Source: Campylobacter ureolyticus (GTDB taxonomy: Bacteria; Campylobacterota; Campylobacteria; Campylobacterales; Campylobacteraceae). Taken from it: a stretch of DNA of 64,000 nt. The notes under the pieces are model-generated. The model saw only the letters and a list, made by a program, of their open reading frames with translations. It was not told where the DNA came from and did not search any database. The stretch lies in the NCBI RefSeq assembly GCF_013372225.1, contig NZ_CP053832.1, positions 1,488,001 through 1,552,000 of the forward strand, read 5' to 3'. Positions 23,695 through 32,175 of the stretch are shown piece after piece. Position 1 is the first letter of the stretch. Each line of letters starts with the position of its first letter. The translations under genes were made by a program, and so were the position numbers.

Positions 23695-24660
23695 TTATTT
23701 CCTTGATTTTTTATGAAACTTCCAAATTCTAGCACAATTTTTATAACCAAAACAAAAATAAAGCAAAAAGTAAATTTTATGCACAAATTTTACATTTTTA
23801 TTAAACAAAGTTTCTATGAAATCTTTAAATTTAAGAGGTTTTTTATATGGTTTATAATCATCACCAAAGCGAACTGCTGCTGCTAAATTTACTAAATTTT
23901 CATAAAAATTTATAGCACGTAAAGTTTTTTTATCATTTATAAAATTAGATTTTAAATCATTTAAGGCTTTAAACATAAAAAGATTTTTTTGACTAAAAAC
24001 ATTAGTTCTTGAAATAGAATCACTTCTTAAAAGATAAAAATAATCTTTTTTATCGCAAAATACTACTTTCTTTGCATTTTTAAAAACATATGGAATAATT
24101 GCTAAATCTTCCGAAATTTCGCCTTTTGGAAAGCGCAAATCATTAAAAAGCTCTTTTTTAAAAAGTTTTCTAGTTGCGCCAATATCATAAAGCTTACTAT
24201 AAAAAATTTGTGATAAAAACTCATCTTTTTCATGAGTGAAAACACTGTCATTTTCATCTATTTTTGCCGAAATTTCTTCCTCGTTATTTCCAAAAACATA
24301 TTTAAAGCTTGTAATTGATATATCAGAGTTGGTTTTAAAAGACAAATTTAATAAATTCTCTACATAATAAGGACTTATAAAATCATCACTATCAACAAAA
24401 CTTACCCATTCTCCACTCATTCCATCAAGCCCTGCATTTCTTGCATCACTAAGTCCACCATTTGTTTTATGAATAACTTTTATGCGATTATCTTTTTGGG
24501 CAAATTCATCACAAATTTTACCTGAGTTATCACTACTTCCATCATCAACTAAGATAATTTCTAAATTTTTATAAGTTTGATTTATAATACTTTGGATACA
24601 TTTTTTAAGATATTTTTCCACATTATAAACTGGAACTATAACTGATACTAGACAAATCAT
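23695..24660 (-). CDS. GT2-family glycosyltransferase (first copy)
   Basis: A 321-residue GT-A enzyme. SVIVPVYNVEKYLKKCI, LVDDGSSDNSG, and SFVDSDDFISP with the DxD metal site are all present. From about residue 9 to 103 it is identical, even in DNA, to the other GT2 gene of this locus; the C-terminal two thirds are unrelated. That C-terminal part sets the acceptor in this family, so the two enzymes should differ in linkage or acceptor. It lies where C. jejuni has pglJ/pglI/pglH. The product sugar cannot be told. Confidence 0.9.
   Translation of the reverse strand: MICLVSVIVPVYNVEKYLKKCIQSIINQTYKNLEIILVDDGSSDNSGKICDEFAQKDNRIKVIHKTNGGLSDARNAGLDGMSGEWVSFVDSDDFISPYYVENLLNLSFKTNSDISITSFKYVFGNNEEEISAKIDENDSVFTHEKDEFLSQIFYSKLYDIGATRKLFKKELFNDLRFPKGEISEDLAIIPYVFKNAKKVVFCDKKDYFYLLRSDSISRTNVFSQKNLFMFKALNDLKSNFINDKKTLRAINFYENLVNLAAAVRFGDDYKPYKKPLKFKDFIETLFNKNVKFVHKIYFLLYFCFGYKNCARIWKFHKKSRK
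24352..24636. repeat. 285-base perfect direct repeat, copy 1
   Basis: Identical base for base with 29693-29977 (offset 5341). It encodes the GT-A donor-binding half of the GT2 enzymes in the same frame in both copies. Identity ends abruptly at both sides. This suggests a recent duplication or gene conversion and gives a substrate for homologous recombination. Confidence 0.95.
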
Positions 24661-25724
24661 TTAAAACTTTCATAAATTTTTTCTAATTTTTTGGCTTCTG
24701 TTTTTATATCAAATCCTTTTTCTTCTAAAATTTTTAAACTATTTTTTTCTCTAATAAAGTTGGAATTTAAAATTTCATTTACCCATAAATCAATATTTTC
24801 AATAGTTAAGAAACTACAATTATCTATAAATTTAATCTCTTTTGAAACCCTATCTGAAACTAAGCATTTTAATCCGTTAGCTTGAGCCTCTACTAATACT
24901 ATAGGAAAACCTTCAAATAGGCTTGGTAAAATAAAAATATCAAATAAACTATAAATCTTATTTACATTATCAACATTTCCTAAAAAAATAATATTATCAC
25001 AAACACCAATATCATTAGAATAGTTTTTAATCTCATCAAAAAGCTCACCATCTCCTGCTAGCAAAAGATAAAAATTATGATCTTTTTCTAAAACCTTTTT
25101 AAATACATCAATTATAAATTTATGATTTTTCTCTTTTGAAAATCTACCAATATGTCCTATAATTTTTTTATCAAAAAGATTGTTTTTTTCAAAAAAATGC
25201 TTTTTAAAATTCTCATCAAAAGCAAAATCATTTAAATTTATAGCATTATTAATTATTGTAAATTTTTTATTTTTAAAAGCATATTTTCCAGTATTTTTAC
25301 CACATGCAAAGTATGTATTAGCAAAACTACAAACTAAAAATCTTCTTATTTTATGCTTAAAATCTACTTTAGTCTGATAGGCATGAGAATGAGCTATTAT
25401 GTTTTTTATACCAGCAAGTTTAGCTATAAAATATGGAAGTGGGGATAAATAATTGCAATGAAAAATACTATTTATATTTTCTTTTAAAATTTTAAAAATA
25501 GTTTTTATATAAGATAATTTATCTTTATAATAATCAGGTGTTAATACTAGCTTTGCATTTAAATAATTAATCTTATCGTATGGTATTTGCACAGAGCTTT
25601 TACTAGTTACAAATATAAAATTAAACTTATTTTTATCTAGGTTTTCACAATAACTTAATATTATCTTCTCTACTCCTCCACCATTCATAAGACCTATAAA
25701 AAATATTATTGTAGTTTTTTCCAT
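24657..25724 (-). CDS. GT4-family glycosyltransferase
   Basis: A 355-residue GT-B enzyme. It has an N-terminal GGVEKIILSY loop, IAHSHAYQTK, the donor-side strand IGHIGRFSKEKNH, and LPSLFEGFPIVLVEAQANGL with the two glutamates of the EX7E motif. It resembles capsule and exopolysaccharide transferases of the EpsF kind. In the N-glycan pathway a GT4 enzyme such as PglJ or PglH occupies this place. I cannot tell whether this one is orthologous or a replacement. It overlaps the GT2 gene by 4 bases. Confidence 0.88.
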   Translation of the reverse strand: MEKTTIIFFIGLMNGGGVEKIILSYCENLDKNKFNFIFVTSKSSVQIPYDKINYLNAKLVLTPDYYKDKLSYIKTIFKILKENINSIFHCNYLSPLPYFIAKLAGIKNIIAHSHAYQTKVDFKHKIRRFLVCSFANTYFACGKNTGKYAFKNKKFTIINNAINLNDFAFDENFKKHFFEKNNLFDKKIIGHIGRFSKEKNHKFIIDVFKKVLEKDHNFYLLLAGDGELFDEIKNYSNDIGVCDNIIFLGNVDNVNKIYSLFDIFILPSLFEGFPIVLVEAQANGLKCLVSDRVSKEIKFIDNCSFLTIENIDLWVNEILNSNFIREKNSLKILEEKGFDIKTEAKKLEKIYESFK

Positions 25725-25725
25725 T

Positions 25726-26547
25726 TTATGTCCTGCTTACATAGTATTTATAAGTATGTGTGTTAATCCTTTTTTCTTCTGGTGGCAATTTCATATAATC
25801 ACCATAATAAATTTTTAAAATAGTATCATAGTTTTTAACAGCCATTAATTTAAAATTTTCAAAGCTCACATCAATATAGTTTTCAAAAATACTCTTATCA
25901 TAAATCTCTTTTAGTCCATCTGAGAAAATACCACATTTTTTTGTAGTTATATTTTTATATTTTAATATTGTTTCTTTCAAAATTCTTATTAGATATTTTT
26001 TTGTAAAAAACACTCTTGAAATGAAAAATAACGGAAAAAGTAAAGAAAACTTAGCTATTTTTTTCAAAAAGCTTCCTGGTGATAAAATCATATTAAAATT
26101 TCTATATATAAGTAAATGTTGTATTAAAGATATTTTTCTTAAATGTATTTTTGGTTCTTTTTCTGGTAAATTATCAATTGGAAAAATATCAACAAACACG
26201 CCGAGCAAATTACACTTTAAACGATATTTATCTTTTTCTATAGCCAAAGTATTCTTATAGCAAATTTTGGAAAAATTTAAGGTAAAGCCACTATCAAAAT
26301 CTTGAAAATCATACTTATCATCTTTTTTAATGATTTCTATGAGTTTGTCGTAGTTGTCTCTTGTTAGCATTATATCCATGTCATCATCCCATGGAATAAA
26401 TCCTTTATGCCTAATAGCTCCTATTAATGTGCCATAAGCTAAAGAATACTTTATATTGTTGTCTCTACAAACTTTATCTATATAACACATCATTTCAAGC
26501 ATTTTTTCTTTTGCCTCATCAAGGCTAATTTCTACTAAATTTTCCAT
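25726..26547 (-). CDS. licD: LicD-family phosphorylcholine transferase
   Basis: LicD enzymes move phosphorylcholine from CDP-choline to a sugar. The N-terminal nucleotidyltransferase-like core is typical: YSLAYGTLIGAIRHKGFIPWDDDMDIMLTRDNYDKL, interrupted here only by normal spacing, with the WDDDMD metal motif. The remaining part is variable in the family. Length is 273. It is preceded by genes for licC, licB and licA, which together make CDP-choline from imported choline. It overlaps licC by 23 bases. Confidence 0.9.
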   Translation of the reverse strand: MENLVEISLDEAKEKMLEMMCYIDKVCRDNNIKYSLAYGTLIGAIRHKGFIPWDDDMDIMLTRDNYDKLIEIIKKDDKYDFQDFDSGFTLNFSKICYKNTLAIEKDKYRLKCNLLGVFVDIFPIDNLPEKEPKIHLRKISLIQHLLIYRNFNMILSPGSFLKKIAKFSLLFPLFFISRVFFTKKYLIRILKETILKYKNITTKKCGIFSDGLKEIYDKSIFENYIDVSFENFKLMAVKNYDTILKIYYGDYMKLPPEEKRINTHTYKYYVSRT

Positions 26548-27232
26548 TTAGCTTTTCCTTTAATTCATCTATATCTTTTATATCATCTAGTTCACATACA
26601 TAATTTTGATCTATAAATTTAGAGTATATGGATATTTTATCTATTAATTTAGCAATAACATTATCATAATATAACTTAGAATCTAAAAAATAATCATCAT
26701 CTAAATTATATATCTCATCTTTTATTATCTTTGCATCTTCTTTTGTAAAATAACTAATTCCAAGTAAGCTTGGCTTTTCATCTGTGCATATTTTTATATC
26801 AAAAACTCTATCTTTTTCATCTGCGCAAACAATCCATTCAGCTTTTTGTGTTTTTCTTCTTAATGTTGTATAGTATGTAGATTTGGTTTCTAAACTAAAT
26901 ATATTTTTTAACAATACAACATCAGCATCTATAATAAAACTATCTGAAAAATAATCCATTGCTAATTTAAAAGAATAAGCATTATTTTTAGTTGCAAAAT
27001 CTGGATTAAAGATTAAATTTGTATTTTTATACTTATCTTTTAAATATAAAAATTGCTCACTTAAATAACCTACAACTATATGTATTTCATCTATGCCTAT
27101 TTCATTTAAATATCTTATAGTTCTTTCTAAATTTGGTACATTATCAACTAAAAAAAGAGATTTATGTGTAGTTTTTGTATACTCTTTTAATCTTGATCCA
27201 AGACCAGCTGCCATTATTATTGCATTACTCAC
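26525..27232 (-). CDS. licC: Choline-phosphate cytidylyltransferase
   Basis: A 235-residue nucleotidyltransferase. IIMAAGLGSRLKEYTKTTHKSL is the nucleotide loop (GxGxR...K). IHIVVGY, the Mg-binding FIIDADVVLLKN, and YDNVIAKLI also match LicC of the pneumococcal and Haemophilus type. It would activate phosphocholine to CDP-choline. A sugar-nucleotide role is possible in principle, but the licA-B-C-D arrangement makes choline the best reading. Confidence 0.87.
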   Translation of the reverse strand: MSNAIIMAAGLGSRLKEYTKTTHKSLFLVDNVPNLERTIRYLNEIGIDEIHIVVGYLSEQFLYLKDKYKNTNLIFNPDFATKNNAYSFKLAMDYFSDSFIIDADVVLLKNIFSLETKSTYYTTLRRKTQKAEWIVCADEKDRVFDIKICTDEKPSLLGISYFTKEDAKIIKDEIYNLDDDYFLDSKLYYDNVIAKLIDKISIYSKFIDQNYVCELDDIKDIDELKEKLNGKFSRN

Positions 27233-27235
27233 TAG

Positions 27236-28108
27236 CTATCCTTTATTATTTATATTTGTAAGCATACTTCCTGTTATTATAAATAAAGCAAGTATAAAAG
27301 TTGTTAGCATGAATTGTCCATTTATAAAAAACATTATTAAAACAGTCCAAGCAGAGTATGATATATTTAATCCCATAGCTTTAAGTACACCTATTCTTTT
27401 TATTGCAGCATAATAAAACAGGTATGAGATAGTTCCAAAAATAGAAGCTAAAAAAACTATATTCAAATCTTTAATCTCAAAGCTAGCGTTAAAATCTGTA
27501 TATAAAAAATAGATAAAGGCTATAAAGCAATACGTAGTGAAACTAATACCTTGCCTTATGCAAAGTGCAGAAAATTCACTAAGTGAACTATCTTTAATAA
27601 AAGCTTTTTTTATAATAACACATTCACTTCCCCAAGAAAGAGCTGTTATAAGTGCAAAAACAAATCCTAATATACTAATATTAAATTTGATATTTAAAGA
27701 ATAGAGTAAAATTGTAGAAATAATAGCTATACAAAGACCTATCTTGCCTATTAAATTTAACTTTTCTTTTAATAAAAATCTTGCTAATAGTGCTGCAATT
27801 ACTGGATAAGTTATACTAATGCAAGTAGCTAAAGCTGGTCCTATCAAAGATATAGCAATGATATATGAACCCATTCCAATAGGTCCACCAATAAGACCAG
27901 CAAAAATTACTATTTTAAAACTATCACTTTTAACTATATTTTTAAAATTTGAAGTTTTTGAAAAAGATGATTTTATGGATAATAATAAAAATCCAAAACC
28001 ATCATGTATAAAAGCTGTAAGTAATATAATTAAAGTTGAATAAGATAAAAGTATTGTATCTATACTCCAAAATATACCACTAAAAAGACCTAATAAAAAT
28101 CCACTCAA
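27236..28108 (-). CDS. licB: LicB-type choline permease (DMT superfamily)
   Basis: A 290-residue membrane protein with ten helices in two EamA halves. The start FLLGLFSGIFWSIDTILL and the segment GGPIGMGSYIIAISLIGPA are like the LicB choline importers of Haemophilus and pneumococcus. Function follows from its place between licA and licC; on sequence alone only the DMT superfamily is sure. It overlaps licA by 4 bases. Confidence 0.82.
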   Translation of the reverse strand: MSGFLLGLFSGIFWSIDTILLSYSTLIILLTAFIHDGFGFLLLSIKSSFSKTSNFKNIVKSDSFKIVIFAGLIGGPIGMGSYIIAISLIGPALATCISITYPVIAALLARFLLKEKLNLIGKIGLCIAIISTILLYSLNIKFNISILGFVFALITALSWGSECVIIKKAFIKDSSLSEFSALCIRQGISFTTYCFIAFIYFLYTDFNASFEIKDLNIVFLASIFGTISYLFYYAAIKRIGVLKAMGLNISYSAWTVLIMFFINGQFMLTTFILALFIITGSMLTNINNKG

Positions 28109-29007
28109 AATATTTTCCTATCAAAGGCTTGTTTAAACCTATTATCAACATATGATGTTAAATCTTCTCCTGCACTCATTTTTGCAAGTCCCCATACAGA
28201 CCATAAAGTATCTTGAATGCTTTTAAAAATATCAATCTTAATAACTTCATCATTTTTTAAGCCATAACTTTTTATAAGCTTTTCATCTTCTTGTTTGTTA
28301 AAATTACTCTCAACTGATATAAAAGCAACATCCCAAATAGGATCGTTTAAACCTGAGTATTCCCAGTCTATAAAATAGAGTTTTTTTATACTATTATCAG
28401 GATTTTTTATAGCTAAAATATTTTCAGGAACTATATCTCCATGAGTTGGAGTATAAATAAAGCTTTTATTGTATAAATCCATATTTATTTCAATTAATTT
28501 ATTTTTTAATTTTTCAAATAAGATAAGTCCATCTTTTAAAAATTTATGATTCTTATACTCACTAGAAAGCAAAGATAAGTATTTATCCATCTCTTTAAAT
28601 GCATCAAAATGATTTGTAAATGGCATGTTTGAGCTATGGATGTTTTTAATATCTTTACCAATTTCTTTTATATACTCTCTTGCGGTTTGTGGATTTAAAG
28701 TTTTTGCCTCTTCTAAAAATTTAGTTATTTTTATTCCTGATTTATCATTAAAATAAACTGTTTCTACATTAAACCCACTCTTAAAACTTAAAATTTGATT
28801 GTTTTTTTCATTTACTCTATTTATTATGCTATTTGCATTTTTTCTAGGAAGTCTAAAAACAAATTTATCATTATTACAAACAACAAGATAGTTTTTATTA
28901 GTCATTCCTCCGATAAAAATAATTTTATTAACTTTGCAATCTGTAAAAATCTCTTTAAATTTTTGTTCTATTTTAACACTATTCATATACTGCACCACTT
29001 TTTTCAT
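28105..29007 (-). CDS. licA: Choline kinase
   Basis: A protein-kinase-like phosphotransferase. A glycine-rich start (GGMTNKNYLVV) is followed by the catalytic Brenner motif THGDIVPENIL and the metal/choline site FIDWEYSGLNDPIWDVA. Length is 300. It phosphorylates choline for CDP-choline synthesis. An internal ATG at codon 8 would cut the 29-base overlap with the GT2 gene to 8 bases and may be the real start. Unlike Haemophilus licA, there is no CAAT-type repeat in the 5' end, so slip-strand phase variation of this gene is not supported. Confidence 0.88.
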   Translation of the reverse strand: MKKVVQYMNSVKIEQKFKEIFTDCKVNKIIFIGGMTNKNYLVVCNNDKFVFRLPRKNANSIINRVNEKNNQILSFKSGFNVETVYFNDKSGIKITKFLEEAKTLNPQTAREYIKEIGKDIKNIHSSNMPFTNHFDAFKEMDKYLSLLSSEYKNHKFLKDGLILFEKLKNKLIEINMDLYNKSFIYTPTHGDIVPENILAIKNPDNSIKKLYFIDWEYSGLNDPIWDVAFISVESNFNKQEDEKLIKSYGLKNDEVIKIDIFKSIQDTLWSVWGLAKMSAGEDLTSYVDNRFKQAFDRKIF

Positions 29008-30004
29008 TATTAATCATTTTGTTGATGCGTCTTTTTAAACGCATTCTTTCAAATTTAGCATAAGCATGACAACCAAAACAGATAAAAAATATAATTTTTA
29101 TCTTTAATTTTAAATTTATATTTTTATTAAAAAGTAAGATAAATAGTCTTTTATTATTTATATTTTTACTTACTTCATCAAATAAAACCTTTTCATTTTT
29201 TGAAGAAATCTTTATTTTAGGCAGATCTATTAAGGGCGATAAAGCTCTAATATCTTTTAAAACATTTTTTATAGATAAATTATTACTAAAGTATCTATCT
29301 AAGCTATCTAAAGCCTCATATCCTTGCATATTTTTTTCAGAAAAATCCGACTTTGTTATTGAATTTTGCCTGCAATAATAGAAATAATCTATCACATTAC
29401 AAAACGCCACTTTTTTTGATTGACTAGTAACAATTGGTGTCAATTCAAAATCTTCATAAATTTTACCTTTTGTAAACCTATTATCGCAAAATAAATGCTT
29501 TTTATACATTTTAGACCATGCACTTACAGAGTAATATTTTCCATAAAGCATATTTTTTACAGCATCGCTTGAATCATGAAGTAGCACTTCTTGATTCGAT
29601 ATTTTACTTGATGATAATTTGGTATTTTCATTATAAAATCTAACAAATGAAGTTATAGCTATATCTACATCATATTTATTTACTAAATAGTGTAAATTCT
29701 CTACATAATAAGGACTTATAAAATCATCACTATCAACAAAACTTACCCATTCTCCACTCATTCCATCAAGCCCTGCATTTCTTGCATCACTAAGTCCACC
29801 ATTTGTTTTATGAATAACTTTTATGCGATTATCTTTTTGGGCAAATTCATCACAAATTTTACCTGAGTTATCACTACTTCCATCATCAACTAAGATAATT
29901 TCTAAATTTTTATAAGTTTGATTTATAATACTTTGGATACATTTTTTAAGATATTTTTCCACATTATAAACTGGAACGATAACTGAAATTAAAGGATTGC
30001 TCAT
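28979..30004 (-). CDS. GT2-family glycosyltransferase (second copy)
   Basis: A 341-residue GT-A enzyme with the same donor half as the other GT2 gene (VPVYNVEKYL, VDDGSSDNSG, VDSDDF) and a different C-terminal part (AITSFVRFYNENTK..., CRQNSITKSDFS). The start (MSNPLISV) is one residue longer than that of its partner. It overlaps the sialyltransferase gene by 4 bases and licA by 29. Such enzymes often add Gal, GalNAc or GlcNAc; here it could build the acceptor for sialic acid or phosphorylcholine. Confidence 0.9.
   Translation of the reverse strand: MSNPLISVIVPVYNVEKYLKKCIQSIINQTYKNLEIILVDDGSSDNSGKICDEFAQKDNRIKVIHKTNGGLSDARNAGLDGMSGEWVSFVDSDDFISPYYVENLHYLVNKYDVDIAITSFVRFYNENTKLSSSKISNQEVLLHDSSDAVKNMLYGKYYSVSAWSKMYKKHLFCDNRFTKGKIYEDFELTPIVTSQSKKVAFCNVIDYFYYCRQNSITKSDFSEKNMQGYEALDSLDRYFSNNLSIKNVLKDIRALSPLIDLPKIKISSKNEKVLFDEVSKNINNKRLFILLFNKNINLKLKIKIIFFICFGCHAYAKFERMRLKRRINKMINNEKSGAVYE
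29693..29977. repeat. 285-base perfect direct repeat, copy 2
   Basis: Second copy of 24352-24636, same orientation and same reading frame. The 5.3 kb unit between the copies holds the GT4 gene and licD, licC, licB and licA. Confidence 0.95.
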
Positions 30005-30963
30005 AAATTTATAACCTTTATATTTAATTTTTGCATTATACTATACAAAGACTTTACATTTTCAAAAACTTCATCATTTTGCATAAAAATAGCATTTAAT
30101 TTTAAAATATTTAAGTTAGATAAAGTAAAAAGTGCAGTAGTAAAAAAGCCATAAATTTCAAAATTTATAGTTTTATCTTTTTGAAGTTGTGAAATTATAT
30201 AATCTTCTGCTATTAGTTTAGTATCTATATATTTAACATTTTTTATAATGTATTCTTCTCTAGGATGTGGTAAGTAAAGGTCAATTTTAAATTTTTCAAT
30301 CAACTTTTGTATCAAAATGCTATTTTTTTCTAAATCTTTTTCATAAATTGGCTGACCTAAAAATAGTTTTATAATTTTTTTTCTATCTTGCTTATCACTA
30401 AAATTTTCTTTAAAAAGTTTTATCTCTTTGGTATTTTTAATTAAATTTGGCATATTTGGAAAAATTGTGTAATGGGCTTTTAAAATAGAAGCATAGTTTT
30501 CAAAATCATCTTTCTTAATGCCCAGAAGCATATATTTTATCTGTTTTTTTATCTTATTCCTTAGCCTTAACTTTACCAACTTTCCATAAATAAAATTACC
30601 CTCATAATATAAATTTGCAACTCCATCATCAAAAGAATATAAATTTTTATATGTTATATTATTTAAAATAGTTGCTATCCATAAACCTTTTGGTTGAGGT
30701 GTAAAGATATTTATATAGTTTTTGCCTTTTAGCATATTTTTTATTTTTAATAAACCATTTAAATTTTTATAGACACCAGCTTGATATATGGTTGTTTTAA
30801 AGATATTTTTAGATTTTGGTTTCATTTTATCTGCATAAAATGGAAGTTTTTTATTGTTATAATTGCAAATAAGTAGCAATTCAAACTCATCATTATGATA
30901 ATTTTCTATAATTTTTTCGCATATTAAAATTTGAAGTGGTGTAGTGCAGATAAATAAATTCAC
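30001..30963 (-). CDS. Sialyltransferase, GT52 (Lst) family
   Basis: A 320-residue protein that fits GT52 well. It starts NLFICTTPLQILICEKII (compare NLIFCYTILQ in Neisseria Lst). It has the acidic motif LYSFDDGVANLY, the CMP-binding YLPHPREEY, and EDYIISQL...FEIYGFFTTALFTL near the end, all in the same order as in Lst. GT52 enzymes of Neisseria and Haemophilus add Neu5Ac to lipooligosaccharide. C. jejuni uses the unrelated GT42 enzymes instead. Donor supply comes from neuC-neuB-neuA next to it. Confidence 0.83.
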   Translation of the reverse strand: MNLFICTTPLQILICEKIIENYHNDEFELLLICNYNNKKLPFYADKMKPKSKNIFKTTIYQAGVYKNLNGLLKIKNMLKGKNYINIFTPQPKGLWIATILNNITYKNLYSFDDGVANLYYEGNFIYGKLVKLRLRNKIKKQIKYMLLGIKKDDFENYASILKAHYTIFPNMPNLIKNTKEIKLFKENFSDKQDRKKIIKLFLGQPIYEKDLEKNSILIQKLIEKFKIDLYLPHPREEYIIKNVKYIDTKLIAEDYIISQLQKDKTINFEIYGFFTTALFTLSNLNILKLNAIFMQNDEVFENVKSLYSIMQKLNIKVINL

Positions 30964-32162
30964 TTTTCTTCCTTTATTTTTATAGTCTCATAATAAAGCA
31001 TAGGAAGCATAACCAAATTTGAAATTATCATTGATAGTGGTATAAATTTGATATCTATTTTTGAAGTTATAAGTAAAACTATCAAATAAATTATACATGA
31101 GATAATTGAGCAAATTGAAATAATTTTGTTTTTTGCATAGTAAAAAAGATAATTTACCAAAACAAGATATGTAGGCATAAATGAAAAGCCCAAGATAAAT
31201 AAGGCTGTGTAATATTTAGCTCCAACAAACTCACCTCCTAAAAACCATAAAAAAATAGTGTTTGGAATAAGCAGTATTATACAAACTGGCAAAAAAGAAA
31301 ATGGTAAAAACACTAGGCTTAATTTTCTAATTTTTTTTCCATTTAATTTTTTATTTTTTAAAGCTTCGTAATAATATGGCAAAGTTGCTTTATTAACACA
31401 CATCAACAATACATTAAAAATCAAAGCTATATTAAAAGCTGCTGCATAAATTCCAAGCTGGGCATTAGAATATGAATTATAAATCAAAACTCTATCAAAC
31501 TGCCCTTTTAAAAGTCCACTTATATGATGAAAAACAAGTGGAAATCCAAAGCTAAAAATATATAAAAAAGAAATTTTAAAGTTGTTTTTACTAAACCTTA
31601 TTTTATAGCCTTTTAAAAAATAATAAGCCAACAAAACAGCCAATAAATTTGCTAAAAAAAGAGCTAAAAAGCGATAAAATACCAAATTTTCACTAAAATA
31701 CTCTAATAAAAAAATGGTAAAAAATACTATGAAAAAAGAAGTTGCTATTTGAATTACCACATATGAGATTGGTTTTTTTTGACACTGCCTTATGGCAAGC
31801 TGCACACTAAGCATGGCTTGAGTTAGAGATATTAAGCTTATTAGCATTATTATTTTTAAATTTAAAAAATAAGCAGTTATTAAAATGCAAAAGCTAATAA
31901 AAGTAGCATAAATATAGCCAACTATTACAATGCTTTTTAGATTTCTTTTTCCATAAAAATAAAAATATCTAGCCACTGCACCATCTTGGCAAAGACCTAC
32001 AAAAATGCCAAATAAAGTCATATAAAAAATATAATATGACATAACACCATATCCATCAGCACCAAGCTTTCTTGTTAGATACGGTATAAGCAAAAAAGAG
32101 GGCAAATTTGCTACAATTTGCCCAAAAACATAGATAGAACTATCTTTAAAAAACTTATTCAT
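30960..32162 (-). CDS. Wzx-type polysaccharide flippase
   Basis: A 400-residue membrane protein with about twelve helices. The N-terminus YVFGQIVANLPSFLLIPYLTRKLGADGYG is the signature of the Wzx/RfbX part of the MOP exporter superfamily. It would flip a lipid-linked glycan to the periplasm. The ABC flippase gene pglK, expected here by comparison with C. jejuni, is not present in the window. It overlaps the sialyltransferase gene by 4 bases. Confidence 0.88.
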   Translation of the reverse strand: MNKFFKDSSIYVFGQIVANLPSFLLIPYLTRKLGADGYGVMSYYIFYMTLFGIFVGLCQDGAVARYFYFYGKRNLKSIVIVGYIYATFISFCILITAYFLNLKIIMLISLISLTQAMLSVQLAIRQCQKKPISYVVIQIATSFFIVFFTIFLLEYFSENLVFYRFLALFLANLLAVLLAYYFLKGYKIRFSKNNFKISFLYIFSFGFPLVFHHISGLLKGQFDRVLIYNSYSNAQLGIYAAAFNIALIFNVLLMCVNKATLPYYYEALKNKKLNGKKIRKLSLVFLPFSFLPVCIILLIPNTIFLWFLGGEFVGAKYYTALFILGFSFMPTYLVLVNYLFYYAKNKIISICSIISCIIYLIVLLITSKIDIKFIPLSMIISNLVMLPMLYYETIKIKEEK

Positions 32163-32175
32163 GCAAAAGATAGCT

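Noticed and set aside
28105-29100. Phase variation of licA by short repeats, as in Haemophilus
   Set aside because: No tetranucleotide repeat or G tract is present in or before the gene. Long G tracts, the usual Campylobacter switch, were not seen anywhere in the window.
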